A DNA stretch of 64,000 bases, taken from contig OX442314.1 of assembly GCA_949358305.1 (NCBI GenBank), forward strand, positions 372,001 through 436,000. Direction: 5' to 3'. Origin of the DNA: Strigamia acuminata (Eukaryota; Arthropoda; Chilopoda; Geophilomorpha; Linotaeniidae). Positions 33,186 to 46,100 of this stretch are shown here, in pieces; position 1 is the stretch's first letter, and every line of letters begins with the position of its first letter. Below the pieces are notes generated by a model, which was not told the DNA's origin, did not search any database, and saw nothing but the letters and a program-made list of their open reading frames with translations. A program made the translations under genes and the position numbers.

Positions 33186-34126
33186 TAAATAATTGTATCA
33201 AAAATTAATGTACATACATACTTAATGCTAATTAAAAATTGAGTGTGTTCTTGTTTTTAGTGAAAGTGAAAAGTGCTTTATTTCATGCTGGAAATATGAT
33301 GATTTTGGGACTTTTTGTGTAACAAGCATGTGAGGAAAAAACATCGAGTAAACGTGTGGGGGTCAGCCAGCATGCATACAAATATGGGGTAGTGTTTAAA
33401 TACTACAAACAGTTGGTTCTCATGCTTGTATGAATTTTTCAGGAACTTCTCTTGTTTTTAGACAACTCAATCTTGGCTAAACCTGCCATACAATCCAAAA
33501 TCTAATTCGGATATATCGATGCCCGCTGCAACTATAAATTTTTTCGTGATTGTGAACACAATTTCCACTTCTTAGATAGTGTGCGGTTTATATGATCGCA
33601 GCAAGAATTAGACAGCAATTTCAGAGGAATTTTGAAATAGGAGTTAATGCAAAACCTTATAAAAGTCGGTTGTAATGTTGTATTGATTATTGGTCTTTTT
33701 TTCGGGGATCTCTTCCGTCTCATTCACAATGCCAAAACCAGAACTGCCATTTTGTTTTTTTTACAATTAGTATAATAAAAAGCAAGTTTTCAAATATAGG
33801 CAATGCAACCCAGTATTAGCCTATGAGAATCAGGCTGATAAATATTTATCACACAATTATTATTCACCGTTAAAGGTTTTTGCTTCAATTGACGGCCCGG
33901 TGAAAGGTACACTTCAATTAAACCTGCAGCAGAAATGAAAAACAAAAACTAATAACAATTGTTTTCAACATTAAAAGTCTTCTAATTACATTCAGTAAAG
34001 GGTTCAGGTGTTAAGAATTGCTTTAAAGTGTTTTTCATTTGATAGTATTTAGGCAATAATAGCTAAATTCTATTATGTGAGGCAATTAACCACAGATGTT
34101 CAGTTGATCGTTTTTTCTTTGATTAC

Positions 34127-34134
34127 TATATAAG
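34127..34134 (+). promoter_or_regulatory. TATA box of giant repeat-protein gene B
   Basis: TATATAAG lies 53 bp upstream of the ATG at 34180, the same arrangement as in gene A. Confidence 0.65.
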
Positions 34135-34179
34135 CTCACAATCTCACATTGAAACTTCACTCTTCAATCCATTGGACGA

Positions 34180-37100
34180 ATGAAGATGTTTCTCCAAAGA
34201 GAGAGACATACTTGGCTGTTCGTGGTTTTGCAGCTTTCAGGTAATTTTTTTCAGTTTGGAAAGAGAAAACTTCTTGTTTGACATTGAAATAATTATAAAT
34301 CATGATTCATACATTTATTTCAGTTATTGGATTGATATCATCGTACAACTTGATTCCAAAACACTTCAATGATGTAAATAAGGCTTTGCACCATGTAGTA
34401 GGCCATGTACAACATCGAATTCCTTCAGCAACCACAACTCATAGTCGAACATATTCCACTTCATCGTCTTCTGGTGGAACGTCTTGGAGTGGATCTTCTT
34501 CCAGTGGATCATCTTCAAGTGGATCATCTTCTGGTGGATCTTCTTCTGGTGGATCATCTTCCAGTGGAACTTCTAGTAGATCATCTTCCAGTCAAAGTGT
34601 TGAATATTTCACTGTTGATCTGCAGTTTGTTCAACTGATTCAAGAAGTTAGAGCCTCAACTAAAGCGGTTAAGGTCCATGCTCAAAGACATCAAGATGGC
34701 CTCTACAAACTGACAGTAACCACTGACAAAGGAACAAAAACATATGACAAATTATCAAAAGCCACGTTTGACTTGTTTGCCAAATTACTTAAAAATCCAA
34801 GATTGCAAATTAAAGAAGTAGGAAAAGTTGGGTCAAAAGTTAAAATTGCTGTTTCTCCTGAACCACCAAAACCAACAAATATTTTTAAAATAAAATCCCA
34901 ACTTTTGGATGCAGTCAATAGAATAAGAAAAGGAGGTTATTCAATTCAAATATCAACAAAAGGCAATAAGTACACAATAACTGTGACTAATAAGTCAAGC
35001 GGAAAAAAGGAAACCTATGCTGATCTACCGGCAAATACTGGCGAAGCTTTTATTCGATTGCTCAAAGATCCTTCTTTACAGTACCAAGTTATAGGCAAAT
35101 CAGGAGACGAAGATGTATTGTTTATTCCCAACTACAGTGGAAAGCAAACAAAAATAACAGTTAAATCGCTGTTTTTGACATTGCTAAAACAGGTGCGAAA
35201 TCATCCGAGCAATCATATAAGAATTCAACCCGGAACCGATGGTAAATATGAGTTGACCGTTGAAGATGGAAAAAAACAGTCCAAAACCTACAAGCACATA
35301 GACCCAAACCTACTCTTTTCTTTTGTCGAACTTATTAAGAATCCTAATTTGCAATATAAAGTCTCGCCAGCTGCTAATGGAGAATTTACTGTGACTGTTG
35401 TGGATCAACCTGACGACCTCAACACGGGGACAATTGGAAAAGGAATTGAGTACTACATCGTTAAACCACAATTCGTTCAACTGATCAGGCAAGTCCGGAA
35501 ATCAACTAAAGCGGTTAAAATCAAATATCAGCCAGAAGACGATGGCTTGTTGACGGTAACCTTAACGACTGACAAAGGAACAAAAACCTACAAGAAAATA
35601 CCTAGAGACATTTTATCCTTGTTTGTAAAATTACTCAAGAATCCAACTTTGCAAATCACGGAAGTGGGAAAAGAGGGTTTCAACGTAAAAATTGCTGTAT
35701 CTCCTGAACCGCCAAAACCATCAAATATTATTACGGTGAAGCCCGAATTCTTAGAAGTCGTAAAAAAAATAAGGAAAGGAGGCTATTCAATTCAAATAGC
35801 AACATCAGGTGATACGTACACAATAACTGTAACTGACGACTCAAATGGAAAAAAGAAAACCTATTCAGATGTGCCAGCTAAAATTGGTGATGCTTTTATT
35901 CGATTGGTTAAGAATCCCTCATTGCCGTATGAAATTTTAGGCAAATCAGGAGATAAATCTTATTTGTTTATTCCTGACAATAGTGCAGCGCAAACAACAT
36001 TTACAGTGAAACCACTGTTTTTGACATTGCTGAAACAAGTACGAGAACATCCAGAAAATAGAATTCAAATTCAACCAGGAACCGATGGCAAATATGAGTT
36101 AACTATCCATGAAGGGAAGAAAGGATCTAAAACATACAAGCACATTGATCCAAATTTGCTATTTGTTTTTATTAAACTTATTAAGAATCCTGATTTGCAA
36201 TTTAAGCTTTCACCAGCAGCTACTGGACAATTTACGATTACGCTTGAAGAGCAACCTGAGGACCTCAACATTGGGACCCTTGATTCTGATAAATTTTTAG
36301 AATTAATAACCAAGGCTAAGAGTGATCCATCATACAACTTGAGAATTGGCACTGGGAAAAATGGTTTGGAGCTTGTCATCACTCACAATGGCAAAACAAA
36401 AAAATATCCATTACCGGCTAAATTCTTAAACATTATTGTTCAATTGCTTCAATCGCTTAGGACTCCAAAAACAGTCAAGCATAATGGCCAAACAACTTTT
36501 ATTCTGTCGGACGAAGAAACACAAACACCAATCCAAGTAGACGTCGAGTTCACTGATTTGATTGAAGAAATCAAGAAGAATCCGACATCAAACTTCAAGT
36601 TCAAGGTTGAACCTTCCAAAAATGGAAAATTCAATGTTATTGTCTTCATCGATGGAAAACCAAAAGAATTGAAAGACCAATCTCCTGAAGCTGTAAAGTT
36701 TCTGATGAAAGTAACAAAAAATCCAAAACTACCAATTCATGTCACCAAAGAAAAACCTAAACCACAACAAGATCAAACTACTTTTATTGTGGCGGACGAA
36801 GAAACAAACTCATTGATTGAAGTCGACGTTGAGTTCACTGATTTGATTGAAGAGATAAAGAAGAATCCAAAGTCAAACATCAAGTACAAGGTGGAACCTT
36901 CTAAAAACGGAAAATCCAATATTATTGTCTACATTAATGGAAAACCAAATAAGTTGAAAGACCAATCCCCTGAAGCTATCAAGTTTCTGATCAAAGTAAC
37001 AAAAAATCCAAATTTGCCGATTCACATTGTCAAAGAAGAACCTAAACCTAGAGAACCAACTTTTGTTGTGACGGACGATGAAACAAACACACCGATAACA

Positions 37101-40100
37101 GTAGACCTTGAGTTCACTGATTTGATCAAAGAGATAAAAAAGAATCCAACATCCAACATCAAATACAAGGTGGAACCATCCAAAAACGGAAAATCTACTA
37201 TTGTTGTCTACATTAATGGAAAACCGAAGATTTTGAAAGACCAAACCCCTGAAGCTATCAAGTTTCTGATAAAAGTAACAAAAAATCCAAAGTTGCCGAT
37301 TCACATTGTCAAAGAAGAACCTAAACATGACGAACCAACTTTTGTTGTGACGGACGAAGAGACAAACACTCCGATAACAGTAGACCTTGAGTTCACTGAT
37401 TTGATCGAAGAGATAAAGAAGAATCCAAAGTCAAACATCAAGTACAAGGTGGAACCTTCTAAAAATGGAAAATCTAACATTATTGTCTTCATTAATGGAA
37501 AACCAAAAAAGTTGAAAGACCAATCCCCTGAAGCTATCAAGTTTCTGATCAAAGTTACCAAAAATCCAAAATTGCCGATTCACATTGTTAAAGAAAAACC
37601 TGGACATAAAGAACCACACCATGAAAAACCTGGACATAAAGAACCACACCATGAAAAACCTGGACATAAAGAACCTCACCATGAAAAACCTGGACATAAA
37701 GAACCACACCATGAAAAACCTGGACATAAAGAACCTCACCATGAAAAACCTGGACATAAAGAACCACACCATGAAAAACCTGGACATAAAGAACCACACC
37801 ATGAAAAACCTGGACATAAAGAACCACACAGAAAAGAACATAAGCCCAAGGATGTTATTCATGTTATTTCACCTGGAAAGACTTCAACCGATCCCATTAT
37901 TTCAATACCAAAGAATCAATTGGCACTTATCCAGACAATTAAATCAGCTCCTCAATTATCCATTTCCATTGCTCCAGACGGTCCAAATTTCAAAATTACT
38001 GTCAGTGATGGTCAAGATACCAAAACCTATCCAGATATTACTCCTGAATTACTGAATAAGTTAATTACTATTAGGAATCAAAAGGATTTGCCTTTTGAAA
38101 TTACCCCTTCAGATGATCCGAAGAAGGTAAACATTAATGTTCCAAATAAGAAAAAACCAGATGTTGAAAATATTGATATAAATATCGATTATCTGAAACC
38201 TTTGGAAATTGTAAGACATCAACCAGATACTGAGATTGAAATTAAGCCGGACAATGAAGGTACTTTTACAGTAACAATCAAACCGAAAGATGGAAGCAAA
38301 CCTCACACCTTGAAGCATGTGCATCCAAATGTTTTGAATTTGATCAGCAAGCTGAAAACAACTCCACACGTACAATTCAGAGTAAAGTCAGACAAGCGTG
38401 GAAAGATTCAATTGGTCGTACCAAAACACCAATCGCAACCTGTTCATACAAAACTAACTCCAGAGATCATCGATTTAATAAAGAACATCAAACGAAAACC
38501 ACAACCGAAAGTTTCATTCAAACCAGAAAAACCAGGAACTTTTACCGTTGTTGTACAAAATGGTAAAAAACCAGAAAAAGAGTACAAGCATATTAGTCCC
38601 GAATTGATTCCAGTTATCACCAAATTATACAGTGAACCTGCTGTAGAATATGAAATCAAACCAGGCAAAGACGAAACAATCGAATTTGTTCCAACTGAAC
38701 CAAGTAGCAACAGCCATCGCTATGAAGTGAAGCCTAATGTTCTAGATATCATCAGAGATATTAAACAAAATCCAGATACAGAAATCAACGTCAAGCCAGG
38801 ACCAGACCACACCTTCGATATTGAAACCAAAGAACCACATAAGAAGCCAAAGACTTATCCTCATGTCAACCAAGAGACATTAGACTTGATCATAGATTTG
38901 AAGAGTCATCCAGATGTTTCTTTCACTGTTAAACCAACACCGAAAGGTAACTTTTACATCACGGTACCAAAATCAAATGTCAAAGAAGATAATGTGCAAA
39001 TAACTCCGGATGTTCTGGAATTGATAAAACTTCTCCATTCTCCAAAGGATGTTAAGCTTAATATCAAACCACAAAAAGATGGAGCATTTACTGTCATTGT
39101 CAAAGATGGTAAAAAAGAGCATAACTATCCGAATATTCCAAAAAGAGTATTGCCAGTTGTTATAAAATTGTATAAAAATCCTCACAGAAACATACAATTG
39201 AAGCCAACAAGTGACAATCAAATCTATGGTAATGTGCCCGAAGACCTACCTAAAACTACGACAGCTGTAGTTAACAAAGATGATGTGGATTTGATCCATC
39301 ACATTAAACGACATCCGCACACAGATGTCACTATTAAGCGTGACAGAAAAAATCGACCCACGGTTGTAGTTGGTCATGGTCCAGACAGAGAGTCATATCC
39401 TCGCGTCGCTCCTAATATTGTTAACCTTGCCACTAAGTTACTCACTGAACCAAAACTTCCATTCCATATTTATACTGGTAGAGATGGAAGACATGTCCTG
39501 ACTATTCCAGTTCGACCAAAAGAGTTAATAGTTCCAAATGTATCCAAAGGTTTGCTTAAATTTGTTGACAAACATCGCTTTCATCCAAATCTTGAAGTGG
39601 TCGTGACCAGTTCTGAGATTCCAAACCACTATGACGTAATATTCCAAGAGCAAAACAAACCAATTAAACATTTTAAACATCTAGAACCCAAGATTGTTCA
39701 ATTAGTCGTGGAATTGTTTAATGCACCAACCACGGAGTATCGCGTCCAACCACAACCTGATGGAAAGTTAACAGTCAGACCATCCAGAGATGACGTACCA
39801 ACATTTGATGTGCCAATTACTCCGAAAGATCTATTGTTGATTCGGGACTTCAGAAACCCAAAACTCAACTCTGTCATTGTTTCACCAGGTAGCAAACCAA
39901 ACACCTACAAGGTTGTCTTTGATGACCTTTATGACCGCTCAAATCCACTCTCTGAGGACAATGTCGAACCCTTATTCCTTAACTTTCTCGTCCGCTTGTA
40001 CACTGAACCAAGTCTTCCACTAAAGTCGGCCGTTGACGAAGATGGACATTTAATTGTAACTGCACCGAAAAGAGTTTCTCACAACATTTTACACGATGTA

Positions 40101-41321
40101 AGCCCAGAAGTATTAAACTTTCTGACCAAGCACAAACCAACTCCCAAGGATACATTTTCCATTGTGTTGGATAAGAAAAAGCCGCATTCGACAGAGCCTG
40201 ATTCTTACACTTTTGATCTTAATGGCAAAAAGTTTCCTCATCAGTCGCCTACCACCGTTCAATTAGCAAGTATTCTGCTTTCTCAGCCTAAGTTACATAC
40301 AAGAATTTTGAATGAAAGGGATGGCAAAGCTACCGTAGAAATTACTGCACACAGACCAAATCTGGTTTTCAGAAATGTGCATCCAGCCTTCTTGAAGACT
40401 TCACAGATAGCACGGCATAGTCCTAATGTGGAACTTTCGATCACCCGAAACCCAGATAATGAAATCAACCTTGTAATTTCAAATGGACCGAATAAGCTGA
40501 TAATTGAAAATCTTTCACCTATTATTACTCAGCTGTTTGTGGCTATGTTCAGTAGACCGGAATTCCCGTATAACTTTTATATAGATGAGGACAATTCTGT
40601 GACTATGGTTATCAGGAAAGATAGCTTGCATCCAGTTTTCTCTCACATTAAACCTGAATTTTTTGATTTTGTCAAAAAAGTGCGAATTTCCAAGCTTTTT
40701 AACATTGTGATAAAGCATGATGAAGGTGCTTACGAAGTGGAAGTAACAACTCACAATGACAAGCCAAGAACTTTCCAACTGACACCTGAAGAACTTCAAT
40801 TGCTCGTTCTCTTTGCTACTTATCGAGATTTGACTTTCAAAGAAAACAAGGAAAAAGATGGAACAACCCTGGAAATTCCTGTTGTCATTCAAGCCAGCTC
40901 TACTGTACTGGATTTTGCTAAACTTTGTGCTGCTACAAAAGTCCATTCGTTCCCAGAATACAAAGAAACGGATGTTGAAGAACCAACTGAAGAACCGAGT
41001 GATGAACCCGAGTATCGACTGAGACCTGAGCTAGTTTTTGAACCCAAAATTGTTTTGAGACCAGAGTACCGAAGGAGACCTGATTACAGACGTCAATTTC
41101 ACAGCATTACAAGAGATTACAATAATGCCAAAAGAAATTATGCCAAACATCCTGGAAGACTGGAAGTTGGGCATTTTGAACAGCCACGACATCACACCCG
41201 CAGACACCATCGTCCCCAAGGACACGAACTGTATTACAAATTCAAGAAGGAAGGTGCCTACGACACTTGCAAATGTAACGAAGCTCATAGAAGTACCTCT
41301 CAAAGATTCAGAGAATTTTAA
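34180..41321 (+). CDS. giant secreted tandem-repeat protein B (2352 aa)
   Basis: Paralogue of gene A with the same structure: exon 34180-34240 (signal peptide start), a short phase-1 intron, exon 34324-41321. The protein is 2352 aa, 15 longer than A: five residues from the Ser/Gly-rich segment and ten from one extra KPGHKEPHHE unit. By eye, A and B differ at only about 3 residues before the His-rich array but about 16 after it, which suggests recent sequence exchange over the N-terminal half. The reading frame is fully open, and the TATA box, splice sites and AATAAA are kept, so the copy looks functional. The predicted role is the same as A: an extracellular structural or adhesive material, by inference only. 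Confidence 0.85.
37596..37835 (+). repeat. coding 30-bp minisatellite, 8 units (copy B)
   Basis: Eight KPGHKEPHHE-type units, the last KPGHKEPHRK. The order of cca/cct proline codons differs from A, so the arrays have been shuffled. Confidence 0.95.
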
Positions 41322-42130
41322 TTGCAACGTTTTAAAGAATATGTACATCCCTAAGACTGAAATAAATTAGTTTATAGAAGCATAGCAATTGATCATCTTT
41401 CTTGTCTTTAAATAATTTCATCTTTGGAGTTCTTACAGGTCCAACGTAGATTTTATTGAATGACATATTCTTACAATAAAGATCCTGAGGAGTTCAATTC
41501 GATAAAATAAAATAAAAAAAGGATTGGGAGAGGAAAGGAAAAAGAAAAGAGGACTCGATTACGTTAGAGCATTCAATACTCAGAACCGTGGCCCTAATTC
41601 CAGCCGTATCACTGGTATAATGGCACAAATAAGTAGCCCATAACACCAGAATTGTAATCTAACTAAGCAAAACAACCAATAAATAACTAAACCTTTGATT
41701 ACCTGCCAAAAGAAACCAACAAACCGTTTGATTAAAAGGGGAAAAGCTTATTTTAGCAAATAAAATAAATATTTTATTACCATATAAATAAAATCCATCA
41801 TTCTAATCACTTTTTACACTGAAATTCATTGGAAAAAAACAGAACTACTTTTCCGCAAAGTAGAGCACAGTCCACAGTTAAGCGTAATACGGCTCAGTCA
41901 ATTATGAAATAGGACAACGTTATATCAGTTCACAAAGTATACCAAGACATGTTTGTTGCAAAGAGAAACTTATTTCCTAGCATCTCTTATAACTGGCTAC
42001 GATATATGATATACGATATGCAAACAGCCCGTCTGAAGGCACCCAGGTTTGTGCTCGCAATAACATCTTTAACCGGGATCAAATCAACCGTTCCTGAAAG
42101 GGACTCCGGGACTATGAAGATGTAGCGGAA

Positions 42131-43168
42131 TAGTACATTCTTGCAGCTTAGGGGCCGTCCATAAATTACGTAGCGCACCAAAGGTGGGGGGGGAGGGGGT
42201 TTCAAATTTTGTTTCGAGTCATTACTAAGGGAGAGGGGGTTTCAAATTTTGGTACGTTCCATGTAAAAAAAAAAATTAAATATTTTATAATCAAAATATT
42301 ATCATTTTTTATGTGATTTTTTGAAAATTTGGGGGGTGATTTCAGTTTTGTTACATAATTATGGAATAAAGAGATATAAATTGAATTTTAAAATTTATTT
42401 ATTTATTTGGGTTGATTTTATCATCCGAATTTTCTGTGTGTAAAAAAAAATATCGGTAGCTGTTTTTGGCCAAGAAATGGGTGCTTTTGGTCAATTCTTG
42501 AATTGTTTTGGCTTAAATATGAATTGTTAGTCCAAAAAGCTGTAGTCAGCGCTGAGAGATAAAATAAAATAAATAAATAAATAAAATTTATATAAATAGA
42601 AATATATGTTCGTTTGTTCAAATTCTTAAATCTCCAAAAGTTATTCACCGATTGCTTTGAAATATTGACACAACATTGCATTCGAATAGGCGCATGTTTT
42701 TATATACCTACAATATAGATTTCACACCTGTGACAGGTAAAACCGAGGGTAAAACATGCTTTTTTTAAAAAACAGCGCCATCTGTTAGACGTAAAAGCAA
42801 CACGGGATTTATTTCCACGGGATTTTATTTCGACGGCAGCGCATGGCCGGGTTCAGCTAGTAAAAAAATAAATAAAGAAAACAAAATAAAATAAAATAAA
42901 GAAATAAAAAAAATAATAAAAAAAATAATGAATAGAATAGAAGACAAAAAAGATTGCAAATCCCCCGCTGTTTTAAACGAGCATTAAAAGCACTAATCGA
43001 CGTCGTTTTTTTACTCCACAACGAAACCGGCCACGCATCAATATTTAGCAGACGACGATTTTACCGCTTTTTGTCGGCCGATGTCGCGCACTACATCCGG
43101 ATCAGCCATTACCGAAATGAAGCTGTATCATTTTAACTTACATTTTAACTCCTCGGAAAATTGAAACC
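42131..43168. other. transposon remnants and AT-rich region upstream of CMTR1
   Basis: Near 42151 the word GGGGCCGTCCATAAATTACGTA followed by G-rich text resembles a transposon end common in invertebrate genomes; only one end is seen. From about 42600 to 42861 a segment ends in GGCCGGGTTCAGCTAG, reminiscent of Helitron 3' ends (CTAG), but no hairpin or protein supports it firmly. 42865-42945 is (A/T)-rich simple sequence. The CMTR1 promoter must lie in the last part; no TATA box is evident. Confidence 0.4.
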
Positions 43169-46100
43169 ATGGACGGTTTAGGCGGCTCAACACTAAGCGG
43201 TATTTATTGTAAATACTCAATTAGGATTTTTCAAAACTTGCCTCCACTTTATTCAAGGTTCCAGCAGCGGGAGCAGCAGCGACGACGAAACCAGTACTGC
43301 GAATGCAAAATCATTTTATTCGTCCGCCTCATCCGCAGCGGCCAAACGGAAACGATCGCGCTCGAGATCACGAACGAGCAGCGAAGAATCGGTCGAGGAA
43401 ACTGCGAAAATCGACGATAAAAATAAGACGACGAGCACGACCAAGAAGAAAATGGTCGTGTCAACGGTGGCGCAAAGATTGATGGTAAAACGCAAAAGAA
43501 ATGAACAGTTGCGGATGTAAAACGAATTTTAATTAATCGCAGCAAAGCATGGGCTACAAAGAAGGAACGGGGTTGGGGAAAAACAACCAAGGACGAGTGG
43601 AGATCATCGAGGCGTCGAAACAGAGAGGCCGACGCGGTTTCGGGCTCCATTTGACCGGTCTCGATCCCAGCGGTGACATCGATTGGAAGAAAGAAAATGT
43701 ATGGAATCGATTTGATTGTTTTTTTAGTGATTTCTTATTATTTTTTAATTTTTTTTAGGTGAGTTTGGTGGAAAGTGTGGAGTGGATGGAGGAATGTTTG
43801 TCGGATGCGCCAATCATGTCCGAAATGCGATCGTGGACGAAGGAAGGACGGGTCGGATATTATAAGATTTATTTTAAAGCACTTGATTGATTGGTTTTGA
43901 AATTTATAGAAAAAATTGACGCTTGATGACGAAGCCGAATTTTGCAACGGGAAAATTCTTCGAGAACTTCTGGCTTTGAAAGTAAATAAACATCGAGAGG
44001 GATTTTTAAAATTCGATGGACATTTATGAAAATTTAGTGAAAATTTGATAAAAATTTAATGAAAATTTGATGAAAATTCAATGAAAATTCAATGAAAATT
44101 TGATGAAAATTCAATGAAAATTTGATGAAAATTCCATTAAAATTCAATGAAAATTTTATGAAAATTCAATGAAAATTTTATGAAAATTCAATGAAAATTT
44201 TATGAAAATTCAATGAAAATTTTATGAAAATTCAATGAAAATTTTATGAAAATTCAATGAAAATTTTATGAAAATTCAATGAAAATTTTATAAAAATTCA
44301 ATGAAAATTTTATGAAAATTCAATGAAAATTTTATGAAAATTCAATGAAAATTTGATGAAAATTCAATGAAAATTTGATTGAAATTTAGTGAAAGATTGA
44401 TGGAAATTTGATGAAAATTTTATGGAAATTTGATGAAAATTTTATGGAAATTTAATGAAAAGTTTATGGTAATTTAATGAAAATTCAATGAAAATTTGAT
44501 GGAAATTTAATGAAAATTCAATGAAAATTGGATGCAAATTAAGTTAAATGAAATTTGATTTCAGACCGTGTTCGATTCATTGGAGCCCGAAGAGCTGCGC
44601 CGAGCAAGGACTCGCTGCAATCCGTACGAAATTATCCGCGGAGTCATTTTCCTCAACCGGTAAATGAAATTCATTCCCGAATTATTTATTTATTTAGTGA
44701 TTTATTTATTTATTTATTCGTACTTCCGGACACAGGGCGGCCATGAAGATGGCCAACATGGACTACATGTTCGAGAACATGTTCACCAACCCACTCACCG
44801 AAACTGGAGTGAGTTTATAATAAAAAATAAACAAAACCAAAAATTAATTAAAATTTAAATTAGGACCCGGCGGTCGGATCCAACGAGCTGCTCTACTTCG
44901 CCGACATTTGCGCCGGACCGGGCGGTTTTTCCGAATACGTTCTCTGGCGGAAGAAATGGGAGGCCAAAGGTTTCGGATTCACGCTCAAAGGACCCAACGA
45001 TTTCAAACTGGACGACTTTTTCGCCGGACCGCCGGAATCTTTCGAACCGTACTACGGTCGACTCTCTTCAATTGAAACGAAAACGAAAACTGAACGAATG
45101 AATGCGCTTTTCAGGTGTCCACGGCATTAACGGCGACGGAAACATTTTTTCGCCCGAAAACTTGAGAGAATTTCGTCGTTTCGTGCTCGAAAACACCGAC
45201 AACAAGGGCGTCCATTTCGTCATGGCCGACGGGGTAAAATATAGACTAAATTTTGATGAATAAATTTGAAAATTGAAAATTAAATTTTGTATTAATTTAG
45301 GGCTTTTCCGTCGAAGGTCAAGAGAACATACAGGAGATTTTATCGAAGCAGTTGTACCTGTGCCAGTTTTATTGCGCATTAAGCATCCTCAGACCAGGTA
45401 TAGAAATTAAAATTTAATTTAATTTAAAAATAAATGAAATTATGTTGGAATTAGGCGGCCATTTTGTGTGTAAATTGTTCGATCTGTTCACGCCGTTCAG
45501 CGTGGGACTGATTTATCTGTTGTACAGGGTGTTCAAGAGGGTTTGCATCGCAAAACCCAACACGAGTCGTCCCGCAAATTCTGAAAGGTGAGCAATTTAA
45601 TTCAAATTTGAAAATTTCAAATTACGCAATTTCTTGATAAAAATATCGACAAAATATTTCAATTTTTACAAAATTTCATAAATTTTTGGGAAATTTCTTG
45701 ATAAATGTCGAAAAAATATTACATTTTTTACAAAATTTTATAAAATTTTAAGAAATTTCGACAATTTTATAAAATTTTTAAGAAATTTCGACAATTTCAA
45801 TAAAATTTGAAAATCCTCGATTGTCAACAAAATTTTTTTTGAAAAATTTCAACAAAATTTGATAATTTTTTTTGTGAAATTTCAAACTTCAAATTTGATA
45901 TTTTTTTGAGAAGTTTGAACAAAACGTGAGAAATGTTTTAGACACTTGGTATCCCACCTGCGCCGCTCTGGTGAGGAAAATCGGAACCCCTTAAAATTTG
46001 ATTTTTTTTAATTTTCAGGTACGTAGTTTGTAAATGGCGACGTCCGAACACGCGCGACGTGGAGGATTATTTATTTGAAACGAATTGTCGCCTCCAACAG

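Larger units (their letters stand above)
33373..42130 (+). repeat. segmental duplication, copy B
   Basis: Counterpart of 14561-23966. It lacks the 700-bp segment of A and has about 33 extra bases near 41881-41913. Otherwise it is collinear through promoter, gene and 3' flank. Confidence 0.85.
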
